From: Rhizobium sp. SSA_523
Lineage (GTDB): Bacteria > Pseudomonadota > Alphaproteobacteria > Rhizobiales > Rhizobiaceae
Assembly: GCF_030435705.1 (NCBI RefSeq)
Contig: NZ_CP129382.1
Location: 1,054,001-1,118,000 of the forward strand
Direction of reading: 5' to 3'
Length of the DNA: 64,000 bases
Shown here: piece by piece, positions 26,941 through 35,325 of the stretch
Layout: the number at the start of each line of letters is the position of its first letter
Numbering within the stretch: the stretch's first letter is position 1
The notes under the pieces: model-generated
Databases searched by the model: none
Seen by the model: only the letters and a program-made list of their open reading frames with translations
What the model was told of the DNA's origin: nothing
Program-made: the position numbers and the translations under genes

Positions 26941-27867
26941 TCAGCGCGCCATCAGGTCCGCTTTGACCTCTGCCAGGATCGCCGCCCCCTCGCCGCCCTG
27001 CACACGGGCGATATCGTCCTGATACTTCAACAGCGTGCCGAGCGTGTCGGAGACGGTTTCGGGATCGAGGGCCATCCGGTCGAGCTCGGTCAGCGCCGTC
27101 GCCCAGTCGATCGTCTCCGCCACGCCGGGATTCTTGAAGAGGTCGATGCCCCGCAGTTTCTGCACATAGGCGACGACCTGTTGCGACAAAGCCGAACCGG
27201 CGCCGGGCACCTTGCGATGGAGGATCGACAATTCCTGGTCGGCATCGGGATAATCGACCCAGTGATAGAGGCAGCGCCGCTTCAGGGCATCGTGGATCTC
27301 GCGCGTGCGATTGGTGGTGATGATGACGATCGGCGGTTCCGCCGCCTTGATCGTGCCGAGCTCGGGAATGGTCACCTGGAAATCGGACAGGACTTCGAGA
27401 AGATAGGCCTCGAAGGCCTCGTCGGCGCGGTCCAGTTCGTCGATCAGAAACACCGGCGCAGGCTCGCCCGGCTGCGACAGTGCCTTCAGCACCGGGCGGC
27501 GGATGAGGTGGCGCTCGCTGTAGAGATCGGCCGAAATCCGGTCCCGGTCGCTCGATCCCGCCGCTTCCGACAGGCGGATCTCCAGCATCTGGGCCGGGTA
27601 GTTCCACTCATAGACCGCCGATGCGACATCCAGGCCCTCGTAGCACTGCAGCCGGATCAGCGGTCGGTGGAGCGAGGCCGAAAGCGCCTTGGCGATTTCG
27701 GTCTTGCCCACGCCCGCTTCACCTTCGAGAAGCAAAGGCCGCCTCATCTTCAAGGACAGGTAGATGACCGTGGCAAGCGCGCGCGACGCCAGGTAATCCT
27801 GGCCTTCGAGCAGCGCGATCATCCCGTCGATGGACGTCGGCAGGGCTGGCAGAGATGTATCGTCCAT
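26941..27867 (-). CDS. MoxR-family AAA+ ATPase (CoxD-like)
   Basis: A 308-residue AAA+ ATPase. Walker A is LLLEGEAGVGKTEIAKAL, Walker B is FLIDELDRADEAFEAYLLE, and the sensor-1 region is IVIITTNRTREIHDALKRRC. MoxR ATPases pair with VWA proteins to remodel metalloenzymes, as CoxD does for CO dehydrogenase. The ATG at 27867 has AAGGA nearby and gives MDDTSLPALPTSIDG; an earlier in-frame start would overlap the previous gene. It follows the flavin reductase by 26 bases and precedes the VWA gene, the usual CoxD-CoxE order. Confidence 0.88.
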   Translation of the reverse strand: MDDTSLPALPTSIDGMIALLEGQDYLASRALATVIYLSLKMRRPLLLEGEAGVGKTEIAKALSASLHRPLIRLQCYEGLDVASAVYEWNYPAQMLEIRLSEAAGSSDRDRISADLYSERHLIRRPVLKALSQPGEPAPVFLIDELDRADEAFEAYLLEVLSDFQVTIPELGTIKAAEPPIVIITTNRTREIHDALKRRCLYHWVDYPDADQELSILHRKVPGAGSALSQQVVAYVQKLRGIDLFKNPGVAETIDWATALTELDRMALDPETVSDTLGTLLKYQDDIARVQGGEGAAILAEVKADLMAR

Positions 27868-27893
27868 TATCCTTTTCCCCCCGGTCCTCATGT

Positions 27894-28484
27894 CTACAGC
27901 GCGTGAAAACTCCGGTCCAGATACATCAGCGCTTCCGCCTTGGGGCCGAGATGCAGGCCCACCACCTCGCCGAACAGCACCATATGCGTGGACATGACCT
28001 TGACCTCCAGGAGGCGGCAGTCGAAGGCCACCAGCGCATCGGACAGGACCGGCGCGCCGGTCACCAGCCTTTGCCAGATGCCAAGCGAAAACCGCTCCTC
28101 GGTCGGAAGGTCCTCGAAGCCGGCCAGCGCCCGTGCCAGCGGCTGGTGGTGGGCCGCCAGGGCATTCAGCGCAAAATAGCCGCTCTTCTCGAAGATCGCA
28201 TTCTTCGCATTGGCCACATTCAGGCAGGCAAGCACAGTCGGCGGATCATCGGATACCGAGCAGGCGGCCGTCGCCGTCACGCCCCGCCGAACCCCCTGCC
28301 ACTCCGTCGTCACCGCCTGGACATGTCCCGCATAGCGCGCCATGCCGTTGCGGTAATGGACAGGATCGACCGGCTGCGGCCCGTCAGGCGTGAAGCTTGC
28401 AGGTGCGGGATCCGCCGCGGGTGCGTTGCGCGAAACAGGATTGGCCGGCTGGCCTCCGTTTGCATCCGAAACTGTCACATTCAT
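27894..28484 (-). CDS. Flavin reductase-like (HpaC/RutF family) protein
   Basis: A 196-residue protein of the flavin reductase family, which bind FMN and usually supply reduced flavin or act directly as small oxidoreductases. The family pattern is visible in VTTEWQGVRRGVTATAACSV, PPTVLACLNVANAKNAIFEK and FALNALAAHH, with DCRLLEVKVMSTHMVLFGEV near the end. The ATG at 28484 has GGAG just upstream and gives MNVTVSDANGG; the frame is open upstream but without similarity. It leads the operon for molybdenum-enzyme maturation and diverges from the solute-binding protein gene. Why a flavin reductase heads that operon is not known. Confidence 0.85.
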   Translation of the reverse strand: MNVTVSDANGGQPANPVSRNAPAADPAPASFTPDGPQPVDPVHYRNGMARYAGHVQAVTTEWQGVRRGVTATAACSVSDDPPTVLACLNVANAKNAIFEKSGYFALNALAAHHQPLARALAGFEDLPTEERFSLGIWQRLVTGAPVLSDALVAFDCRLLEVKVMSTHMVLFGEVVGLHLGPKAEALMYLDRSFHAL

Positions 28485-28883
28485 TCTCCACGCTAAGCTG
28501 AATAGTCCCGCAAGTGGTCGCCGATGCCGGGACAGGACACTGCCGGAACCAAAGGATCTTGGCAGGCACAGGTTATCGTTCGGCGAAGTCCCGCCCGGTT
28601 CCGGCTTCACACCAGCATATGGGCATGAGCGGCTCTCTTGTCCATCGAAAGCCTTGCGGGATCGGCGCCTTTTGGACCCTTGCCTGGGCGTGAAGCGCTC
28701 AGCCATGCCGGGTGCCCAAGCAGGTTTTGGAAAAGTGTCCCATGGTTTTCCGACCGGAACCTGCGTCACCCCAATAGACCAAGCGGACGAAGCGTTGGCC
28801 GGCCAATGCAGGTCCGCTTCGGTTTTCCTTTGACCGGCGCTGCAGTGCAGCTAAATGTAGGCGATGAGAGGAAAACAAAGCGT
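28485..28883. other. 399-base divergent spacer with a long leader hairpin
   Basis: No gene is supported here. It holds the promoters of the flavin reductase operon (minus) and the solute-binding protein gene (plus). The only structure seen is the hairpin at 28781-28819. The extended open frames running through it have no family similarity. Confidence 0.6.
28781..28819 (+). terminator. Long hairpin in the leader of the solute-binding protein gene
   Basis: Outer arms AAGCGGAC (28781-28788) and GTCCGCTT (28812-28819) pair perfectly, and the inner arms GCGTTGGCC and GGCCAATGC pair with one wobble. A T-rich stretch (GGTTTTCCTTT) follows on the plus strand. It lies 65 bases before the start codon, so it could be an attenuator or a terminator against upstream transcription. 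Confidence 0.4.
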
Positions 28884-29972
28884 ATGAAATCTGTTCCGTC
28901 CATCGCCGCCATGCTGGGCCTTGCCGCGCTTGCCTCGGGATTGCCGACGGCCGGCGCCGCCCGCGCCGCCGTGATCGGCGTCGTTGCTCCGCAGCAGGGA
29001 CCTTATGCCGCCCTCGGCGCGCAGATCCTGGCCGGCGCGCGCGCGGCTGGGAACGAAAACGCGGTGGTCAGCATCAACGAGACCTGCGAGGAAGGCCAGG
29101 GCCGGACGGTTGCAGAGGCGCTTGCCGCGGCCGGCGCCACGATCGCGGTCGGCTTCTTGTGCGTGGAGACGGTTGCCGATGCCCTGCCGGTCCTGAAGGA
29201 GAAAGCCATTCCGGCCATATCCGTCTCGGTGCGGTCCAGGATCCTGATGGAGGATGCGCATCGCTACCAATGGCCGTTTTTCCGCCTCGCGCCGGTGGAC
29301 GGCATGGAGGCGCAGAAGATGGCCGATATCATCCTGTCGCGGTTCAGGACCCGGTCCGTTGCCCTGGTGGACGACGGGACGATTTACGGCCGCGAACTGA
29401 TCAGCACGGTGCGCCAGAAGATCGAGGCCGGCGGCATCAAGCCGAGCTTCGTCGATACGTTCCGCCCCGGACAGGAGCAGCAGCTGTCGCTCGTGCGCCG
29501 GCTCGTCGGCGCCGGGGCAAGCCATGTCGTGGTCGGCGGCGACCGTTCGGATGTCGCCGTGATGACCAGGGATGCCGAAGCCGACGGCGCGCAGCTGACC
29601 TTTCTGGGTGGCGATGTGATGCGCGCCGCCGACCGCCCGGTGCCGCTCGCCGATTCCACCCTCGCCATTGCCCTGCCCGATTACCGGCGCCTGCCGGGGG
29701 CAGAGGCGGCGGTCACCGTGCTGCGCGACCAGGGCGTGGAACCGGAAGGCTATGTCCTGCCCGCCTTCGCCGCCATGCAGGTTGCCAAGGCAGGCATGGC
29801 CGCGGCGCAAGCGGGCGGCAGCGCTTTGCTCGACACGCTGAAAAGCATGCAGACAGAGACGGCGGTAGGACCCGTAGAGTTCGGCGCCGACCACGAATTG
29901 CGCCGCAATCCGTTCCGGCTCCAGCAATGGCAGGACGACCATTTCGAGCTCGTCGGTCCGGAAACCGACTAG
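28884..29972 (+). CDS. Periplasmic substrate-binding protein, branched-chain amino acid (LivK-like) type
   Basis: A 362-residue type I periplasmic binding protein. The first 28 residues are a signal peptide (MKSVPSIAAMLGLAALASGL and an ARA cleavage site). The binding-protein pattern follows, with IGVVAPQQGPYAALGAQILAGA and a disulfide-ready cysteine pair (INETCEEG, VGFLCVE), RSVALVDDGTIYGRELI and GYVLPAFAAMQVAKAG. It would capture an amino acid or similar small molecule for an ABC importer. No permease or ATPase gene lies nearby, so it is an orphan here. AGAGGA lies upstream of the ATG at 28884. Confidence 0.85.
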   Translation: MKSVPSIAAMLGLAALASGLPTAGAARAAVIGVVAPQQGPYAALGAQILAGARAAGNENAVVSINETCEEGQGRTVAEALAAAGATIAVGFLCVETVADALPVLKEKAIPAISVSVRSRILMEDAHRYQWPFFRLAPVDGMEAQKMADIILSRFRTRSVALVDDGTIYGRELISTVRQKIEAGGIKPSFVDTFRPGQEQQLSLVRRLVGAGASHVVVGGDRSDVAVMTRDAEADGAQLTFLGGDVMRAADRPVPLADSTLAIALPDYRRLPGAEAAVTVLRDQGVEPEGYVLPAFAAMQVAKAGMAAAQAGGSALLDTLKSMQTETAVGPVEFGADHELRRNPFRLQQWQDDHFELVGPETD

Positions 29973-30089
29973 GCGATAGCGCGGTCCGCAAAAAGGGAGC
30001 CTCGCTGCGCTTGGACCTTCGTCTTGACGGGCAATTGTGCCGGCCCTGCGGGAATGGTAGAGCGGCGCATCATCTCCCTGGAGGAACCC

Positions 30090-30767
30090 ATGCCGTCGCA
30101 GATCCGTATCGCCCCATCCATTCTCGCCGCCGATTTTTCAAAGCTTGGCCAGGAAGTGCGCGATGTCGTGGAAGCCGGCGCCGACTGGGTGCATCTCGAC
30201 GTGATGGACGGTCATTTCGTCCCCAACATCTCCTTCGGGCCCGATGTCATCAAGGCGCTGCGGCCTCATAGCCAGGCCTTTTTCGACTGCCATCTGATGA
30301 TTGCGCCGGCGGATCCCTATCTCGAGGCCTTTGCCAAGGCCGGCTGCGACGGAATCACCGTTCATGCCGAAGCTGGCCCGCATCTGCACCGCTCCCTGCA
30401 GACCATCCGGTCGCTCGGCAAGAAGGTCGGCGTCACTCTCAATCCGGCAACCCCTCTTTCGGTTCTGGAAAACGTTCTGGACGATATCGACCTCATCTTG
30501 ATCATGAGCGTCAATCCGGGCTTCGGCGGGCAGAAGTTCATTCCGGCCATGCTGGACAAGATCGCCGCCGCCGCCGCGATGATCGGCAGCCGGCCGATCG
30601 ATCTGGAGGTCGATGGCGGCATTACGGTGGAGACGATCGGCGCGGCGACGAGGGCCGGTGCCAATGTCTTCGTGGCGGGTTCGGCAATCTACAAGGGAGA
30701 CGGTGTTGCTGCCTATCGCGCCAATATTGACGGGCTGCGGCAGGCAGCGGACAGCCGGTCGACATAA
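30090..30767 (+). CDS. rpe: Ribulose-phosphate 3-epimerase
   Basis: A 225-residue TIM-barrel enzyme interconverting ribulose 5-phosphate and xylulose 5-phosphate in the pentose phosphate route. Signature segments are [44 protein letters not shown] and LEVDGGI, which carry the metal-binding His and Asp residues. The ATG at 30090 follows GGAGGA closely. The membrane protein gene starts 50 bases after the stop, and purB follows it. Confidence 0.96.
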   Translation: MPSQIRIAPSILAADFSKLGQEVRDVVEAGADWVHLDVMDGHFVPNISFGPDVIKALRPHSQAFFDCHLMIAPADPYLEAFAKAGCDGITVHAEAGPHLHRSLQTIRSLGKKVGVTLNPATPLSVLENVLDDIDLILIMSVNPGFGGQKFIPAMLDKIAAAAAMIGSRPIDLEVDGGITVETIGAATRAGANVFVAGSAIYKGDGVAAYRANIDGLRQAADSRST

Positions 30768-30817
30768 AGTCGAGAGTTTGCGGCCATCTGCCGCGACCGT
30801 GAGGATCGAATGTCACA

Positions 30818-31330
30818 ATGACCACGAGACGCATGAGGTCGGAGGGAAAGTCATCACGATCCGGACGGATCGTGCCGGTCCTCTCCGGCGCCATCGTCTG
30901 GAGTGCCTGTTGTGGCGCACTGGCCGCCCTTGCCTTGATGCAGGGGGAAAGACAGATCGAGGCTGAGGAAAGCCGGCTGATTGCGGTTTTCGCCGGCGGC
31001 GCCGCCCTCGCCTGGCTTGTCACCGCAGCGCTGGCCCCGCAGCTGAAAGCGCGGCTGGGCGGCAGGCGGAGCCTTCTCTTCCTGATCATCGCAAGCCTGC
31101 TTGCCCTCTCCACCATCGGCGTGACGGCGGCCCTCTTCGCCCTCGATTACCGCAGCTTCTATGCCAGATGGCATGCAGAGCCGCTGAGCCGCATCTGGTT
31201 GCTGCAGCTCGGCTTCACCTCGGCATCCGCCGTCTACCAGTTCCTCGTCATCGGCCTTAGGCTCTATCTGCCCTTCGGCCCGCTCCTCCTCTGCGCCGCT
31301 GCGGCCATGCTTCTTCGCCTGACCCGCTGA
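30818..31330 (+). CDS. Small membrane protein of unknown function
   Basis: A 170-residue protein not recognised by family. After a basic amino-terminal segment it has about four hydrophobic helices: near residues 20-40 (VLSGAIVWSACCGALAALAL), 55-75 (LIAVFAGGAALAWLVTAALA), 85-107 (LLFLIIASLLALSTIGVTAAL) and 140-166 (QFLVIGLRLYLPFGPLLLCA). It lies between rpe and purB on the same strand, 50 bases after rpe and 77 before purB, so it may share their message. No motif suggests an activity. Codon use matches the neighbours. Confidence 0.7.
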   Translation: MTTRRMRSEGKSSRSGRIVPVLSGAIVWSACCGALAALALMQGERQIEAEESRLIAVFAGGAALAWLVTAALAPQLKARLGGRRSLLFLIIASLLALSTIGVTAALFALDYRSFYARWHAEPLSRIWLLQLGFTSASAVYQFLVIGLRLYLPFGPLLLCAAAAMLLRLTR

Positions 31331-31407
31331 CGGAACAACAGGCTTGGTCTTGCGCCCTCTTCTTGCTAAAGCGGGGCCAACACCAAGAAACCGCCAAGGA
31401 AGCCTCG

Positions 31408-32709
31408 ATGATCCCCCGCTATTCCCGGCCTGAAATGGTCGCCATCTGGTCGCCCGAAACCAAATTCCGCATCTGGTTCGAAATCGAGGCCTATGCCTGC
31501 GATGCGCTGGCCGATCTCGGCGTCATTCCCAAGGAGGCCGCGCGCACCATCTGGGAGAAAGGCGGAGCGGCGACCTTCGACGTCGCGCGCATCGACGAGA
31601 TCGAAGCCGTGACCAAGCATGACGTCATCGCCTTCCTGACGCATCTTGCGGAATTTGTCGGCCCCGACTCGCGCTTCGTCCACCAGGGCATGACATCCTC
31701 GGACGTGCTGGACACGACCTTGAACATCCAGCTGGTGCGCGCCGCCGATATCCTGCTTTCGGACATGGACCGGCTGCTCAACGCGCTCAAGACCCGGGCA
31801 TTCGAGCACAAGGACACGATCCGCATCGGGCGCAGCCACGGCATCCATGCCGAGCCGACGACCATGGGGCTCACCTTCGCGCGGTTCTACGCCGAGATGG
31901 ACCGCAACCGGAAGCGCCTGGTCCAGGCCAGGGCGGAGATCGCCACCGGCGCCATATCGGGTGCCGTCGGCACATTCGCCAATATCGATCCGCGCGTCGA
32001 GGACTATGTCTGCGAAAAGCTTGGCCTGGTGCCGGAGCCGGTATCCACCCAGGTGATCCCGCGTGACCGGCACGCCATGTTCTTTGCGACCCTCGGCGTG
32101 ATCGCCTCCTCGATCGAAAATGTCGCAATCGAGATCCGCCACATGCAGCGCACCGAGGTATTGGAGGCGGAAGAATTCTTCTCGCCCGGCCAGAAGGGCT
32201 CCTCCGCCATGCCGCACAAGCGCAATCCGGTGCTGACGGAGAACCTGACGGGACTGGCGCGGCTGGTGCGCATGTCGGTCGTTCCGGCGCTGGAGAACGT
32301 CGCGCTCTGGCACGAACGCGATATTTCCCATTCCTCGGTGGAGCGCGCCATCGGTCCCGATACGACCGTCACGCTCGATTTCGCGCTGAACCGGCTGGCA
32401 GGGGTGATCGAGAAACTCGTCATCTATCCCGACAACATGCTGAAGAACATGAACAAGTTCCGCGGACTTGTTCATTCACAGCGGGTCCTGCTCGCCCTCA
32501 CCCAGGCCGGCGTCTCGCGGGAGGATGCCTATCGCCTGGTGCAGCGCAATGCCATGCGGGTCTGGGAACAGGGCAAGGACTTCCTGGAGGAATTGCTGGC
32601 GGACCAGGAGGTGCGCGCGGCGCTTTCGGAAGAGACGATCCGCGAGAAATTCGACCTCGGCTATCACACCAAACATGTCGACACGATCTTCCGGCGCGTC
32701 TTCGGCTGA
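31408..32709 (+). CDS. purB: Adenylosuccinate lyase
   Basis: A 433-residue fumarase/aspartase-superfamily enzyme that splits SAICAR to AICAR and adenylosuccinate to AMP, releasing fumarate. The signature loop is GQKGSSAMPHKRNP, with the catalytic serine in it, and the acid/base histidine region is RSHGIHAEPTTMG. HQGMTSSDVLDTT is the second conserved block. The ATG at 31408 follows AAGGAAG and gives MIPRYSRPEMVAIW. It lies about 6 kb before the other pur genes, a usual rhizobial neighbourhood. Confidence 0.97.
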   Translation: MIPRYSRPEMVAIWSPETKFRIWFEIEAYACDALADLGVIPKEAARTIWEKGGAATFDVARIDEIEAVTKHDVIAFLTHLAEFVGPDSRFVHQGMTSSDVLDTTLNIQLVRAADILLSDMDRLLNALKTRAFEHKDTIRIGRSHGIHAEPTTMGLTFARFYAEMDRNRKRLVQARAEIATGAISGAVGTFANIDPRVEDYVCEKLGLVPEPVSTQVIPRDRHAMFFATLGVIASSIENVAIEIRHMQRTEVLEAEEFFSPGQKGSSAMPHKRNPVLTENLTGLARLVRMSVVPALENVALWHERDISHSSVERAIGPDTTVTLDFALNRLAGVIEKLVIYPDNMLKNMNKFRGLVHSQRVLLALTQAGVSREDAYRLVQRNAMRVWEQGKDFLEELLADQEVRAALSEETIREKFDLGYHTKHVDTIFRRVFG

Positions 32710-32753
32710 CGATCTTTTTCATCTCCCGGTCATCCGGGATCAGGACGGCGAGC

Positions 32754-32788
32754 TGCCGGCCGGGGACGATGCCCATCCCCGGCCGGCA
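32754..32788. terminator. 13-base-pair hairpin between purB and the convergent esterase gene
   Basis: TGCCGGCCGGGGA and TCCCCGGCCGGCA flank a nine-base loop and pair perfectly. It sits between purB (stop 32709) and the esterase (stop 32826). A T run is missing on both sides, so it is a probable bidirectional stop of the GC-stem type rather than a classical terminator. Confidence 0.5.
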
Positions 32789-32825
32789 TTATGGTTCCAG
32801 CAGGTTCGGCCTTGCGCCGAAGGGA

Positions 32826-34478
32826 TCAGCGGCAGGCAAACTGAGCCTCTCCCGTGCCGCCGCCCGATGCCCGTGTAACGCTCGGATAGGGGCAGTAGAG
32901 GAAGCGCTTGCCCTTGAGCGGCTCGGCTTCCTTGTTGCCGGGCGTCACGCCGGCCGATACGCCCGAAGGCACCTTGCCCTCCTCCACCCAGGCCACCAGC
33001 GGCGAAAAGAAATCGAAATCGTCGTAGGATGGACCGCCAGCACCGTGGGGCATGCCGGGAATGCGGTAGAGCTTCACGAAATCGCCGGCCTTGCCGCCAT
33101 TGTTCTCGTCGAGCTTGCGATACCAGTCGACGGTGTCGACGACCGAAAAGACCGGGTCGGCATTGCCGTGGAAGACAATCATCTTGTGACCCTGGTCGCG
33201 GAACGGCTTCAGCTCCGGTCTGTCCGCTCCGGGCGGGATCATGAACTTGGCGGCGGATGGGCTGTATCGAGCATCCGTCGCGAAGATCTTGCCGGCCGCG
33301 GTCTCCAGATCGAAATCCAGCAGGAAACGCTGCAGATCCTCCGGCGAGCCGCCCACCGCCGTCGGCGGCGTGGTGAAGATCTGCGCCAGCGAGGCAGCGC
33401 CCATGACGCCGATAATCGGCCGCCTGCCCCAGGCTTTGACCTGGCTTTCCAGTTTCCAGCCGCGCCAATTGTTCGACGCCATTCCGGGATCCCAGGCCCA
33501 GCCACTATAGAGCTGGTCGCCCCTGGCATTCACCGGGCCTTGATGGCTCTCGACAAGGGCGGCGATCTGGGCCTTTGACAGGCAATCCGTGTCGCTTTGG
33601 GCGGCGCAGGCCAATTGCTCCGGCTGGAAGGCGGTTTCGCAGGCATCGGCATCGGCGACAATACCGTCCTGCAGCCCATCCAGTCCGTCGCAGGCGGCGA
33701 GAATGCCTTTCGCCAGAACCTGCATGTCCTCTCGCGAGAAGGCCTTGGTAATATCCGGGTTCACCCTCGACCAGGCCTGCACATCGAGCGCATGCTGCAG
33801 CGACGCTTTCGGCAGGTTGAAGCCCGGATAGCCGGCGAGGATACCGTCGAACATCTCCGGCGTGCGGCTTGCCGCGACAAAGCCGTGGCGACCGCCATTC
33901 GAACTGCCGATCCCATAGCTGTAGGCGATCGGCTCGCCATAATAGGTTTCCACCAGTTCCTCAGCCAGCGGATTGAGCGTGGCAACCGCGGCATAACCGT
34001 AATCGCGGCGCGCCTGCGGATCGAAACCAAAGGCTGCGCCGCCGGCAAGTCCCTTGTCGGGATTGGCCTTGCCGTCATGGCCCGCATCGCTGGACACGAC
34101 CGCATAGCCGCGCGCAAGGGCGGTATCTGCCTTGTTGCCGCCGAGAAGCGGCCCCAGCGCCGGCACCACGGCCCCGTCATTGCCGCCATTGAACTGGTGC
34201 ACGAAACGTCCGTTCCACTGCGCCGGCAGGCGCAGTTCAAACCGGATCGCGTAGGTCTTGCCGTCGAGGCCGGTCCGATCCGGTGTCTTGCCGCGCACAA
34301 GGCAATGCTCCACGGGGATTTCGGGAGTGGCCGCGGTCTGCGTCGCCTCGGTCATCTCTATGGCGGCCGGATGGCTGCCTGATCCCGCGAGATCGCCGCA
34401 GGCAGGCGCTGCCTGAACGAGGTGAGGCGCGAGCAGCACGGCCGACGCCACCGCACCAAAGCAAAGGCTTCGTATCAT
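32826..34478 (-). CDS. Tannase/feruloyl esterase-family protein lacking the vicinal cysteines
   Basis: A 550-residue secreted hydrolase. A signal peptide covers about residues 1-23 (MIRSLCFGAVASAVLLAPHL then VQA). The Ser nucleophile is in GIGSSNGGRHG, the acid in HGNADPVFSVVDT and the His in IPGMPHGAGG. In characterised family members the nucleophile and histidine are joined by a Cys-Cys disulfide (CS-D-HC motif). Here both cysteines are replaced (S before the nucleophile, G after the histidine). The fold is otherwise well kept, so the enzyme is probably active on an aromatic or other carboxylic ester. Its start is 34478, with the opposite hydrolase gene 169 bases away. Confidence 0.83.
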   Translation of the reverse strand: MIRSLCFGAVASAVLLAPHLVQAAPACGDLAGSGSHPAAIEMTEATQTAATPEIPVEHCLVRGKTPDRTGLDGKTYAIRFELRLPAQWNGRFVHQFNGGNDGAVVPALGPLLGGNKADTALARGYAVVSSDAGHDGKANPDKGLAGGAAFGFDPQARRDYGYAAVATLNPLAEELVETYYGEPIAYSYGIGSSNGGRHGFVAASRTPEMFDGILAGYPGFNLPKASLQHALDVQAWSRVNPDITKAFSREDMQVLAKGILAACDGLDGLQDGIVADADACETAFQPEQLACAAQSDTDCLSKAQIAALVESHQGPVNARGDQLYSGWAWDPGMASNNWRGWKLESQVKAWGRRPIIGVMGAASLAQIFTTPPTAVGGSPEDLQRFLLDFDLETAAGKIFATDARYSPSAAKFMIPPGADRPELKPFRDQGHKMIVFHGNADPVFSVVDTVDWYRKLDENNGGKAGDFVKLYRIPGMPHGAGGPSYDDFDFFSPLVAWVEEGKVPSGVSAGVTPGNKEAEPLKGKRFLYCPYPSVTRASGGGTGEAQFACR

Positions 34479-34647
34479 GAAATCCTCCCGTCATGGCTTC
34501 AGGCGCCGCATCGTCCTCCCGCACGGCGCGCAAGCAGGCTAACACCCGTTCAAGCAGCAAACTAGTATGTGTCGCCTATTATTTTTTGCCGCTTTGCGGG
34601 CGCCGAAAGGCTTGACGTCCCGGCCTCAGGATCGCAGATAAGGCTCC

Positions 34648-35202
34648 ATGAAGGCTTCCGACGCAGATATTCTCATCATCCCCGGCTACACCAATTCAGG
34701 CCCCAACCATTGGCAGAGCCGCTGGGAATCGAAGTTGCAGACCGCGCGACGGGTCGAGCAGGCCGAATGGTCGAAACCCGTGCGCGACGACTGGGTGGCG
34801 CGCGTCGCCGAGGCGGTCAATGCATCGGAACGGCCGGTGGTGCTGGTCGCTCATTCGCTCGGCGTGCCGACGGTCATCCACGCCATCCCGCATTTCCGAA
34901 AGCCCGTGGCAGGCGCTTTCTTCGTCGCTCCGCCGGAAGTCGACAATCCCGGCATTCGGCCCAAGCACCTGATGACCTTCGGCCCCTATCCGCGCGATCC
35001 GCTGCCCTTTCCCTCGCTCACCATTGCCAGCCGCAACGATCCGTTCGGCTCTTACGATCACGCCGACGATATCACCAGCGCCTGGGGCTCGCTTCTGGTC
35101 GATGCCGGCGAGGCCGGGCACATCAATGCGGAATCGGGCCATGGACCCTGGCCGGAAGGCACCATGGTTTTTGCGAAATTCCTTTCCAATCTGAAGCTTT
35201 GA
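34648..35202 (+). CDS. RBBP9/YdeN-family alpha/beta hydrolase
   Basis: A 184-residue serine hydrolase of the RBBP9/YdeN family (DUF1234-like). The nucleophile elbow is VAHSLGVPT, the oxyanion region is IPGYTNSGPNHWQ, the acid lies in SRNDPFGSY and the histidine in GEAGHINAESGHG. Physiological substrates are unknown in bacteria. The ATG at 34648 gives a standard family start. About 120 bases separate it from the PAS-GGDEF-EAL gene, and the CtrA-type site for that gene lies in between. Confidence 0.88.
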   Translation: MKASDADILIIPGYTNSGPNHWQSRWESKLQTARRVEQAEWSKPVRDDWVARVAEAVNASERPVVLVAHSLGVPTVIHAIPHFRKPVAGAFFVAPPEVDNPGIRPKHLMTFGPYPRDPLPFPSLTIASRNDPFGSYDHADDITSAWGSLLVDAGEAGHINAESGHGPWPEGTMVFAKFLSNLKL

Positions 35203-35255
35203 AAGCAACCGCAACGTTCAAAATCTGCGTCAAAGCCAGTTCGGCGCGTAGTTCT

Positions 35256-35270
35256 TTAAACACAAGTTAA
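35256..35270 (+). promoter_or_regulatory. Perfect CtrA-type site TTAA-N7-TTAA before the PAS-GGDEF-EAL gene
   Basis: TTAA at 35256-35259, seven bases, TTAA at 35267-35270, the exact CtrA consensus. It lies in an AT-rich stretch of a 123-base spacer, 55 bases before the gene start. Confidence 0.65.
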
Positions 35271-35325
35271 CATCCGTCAGCCACAATCGCCGCGCCTGAA
35301 CAGATTGCGGAGCGATGTGCTGGTG

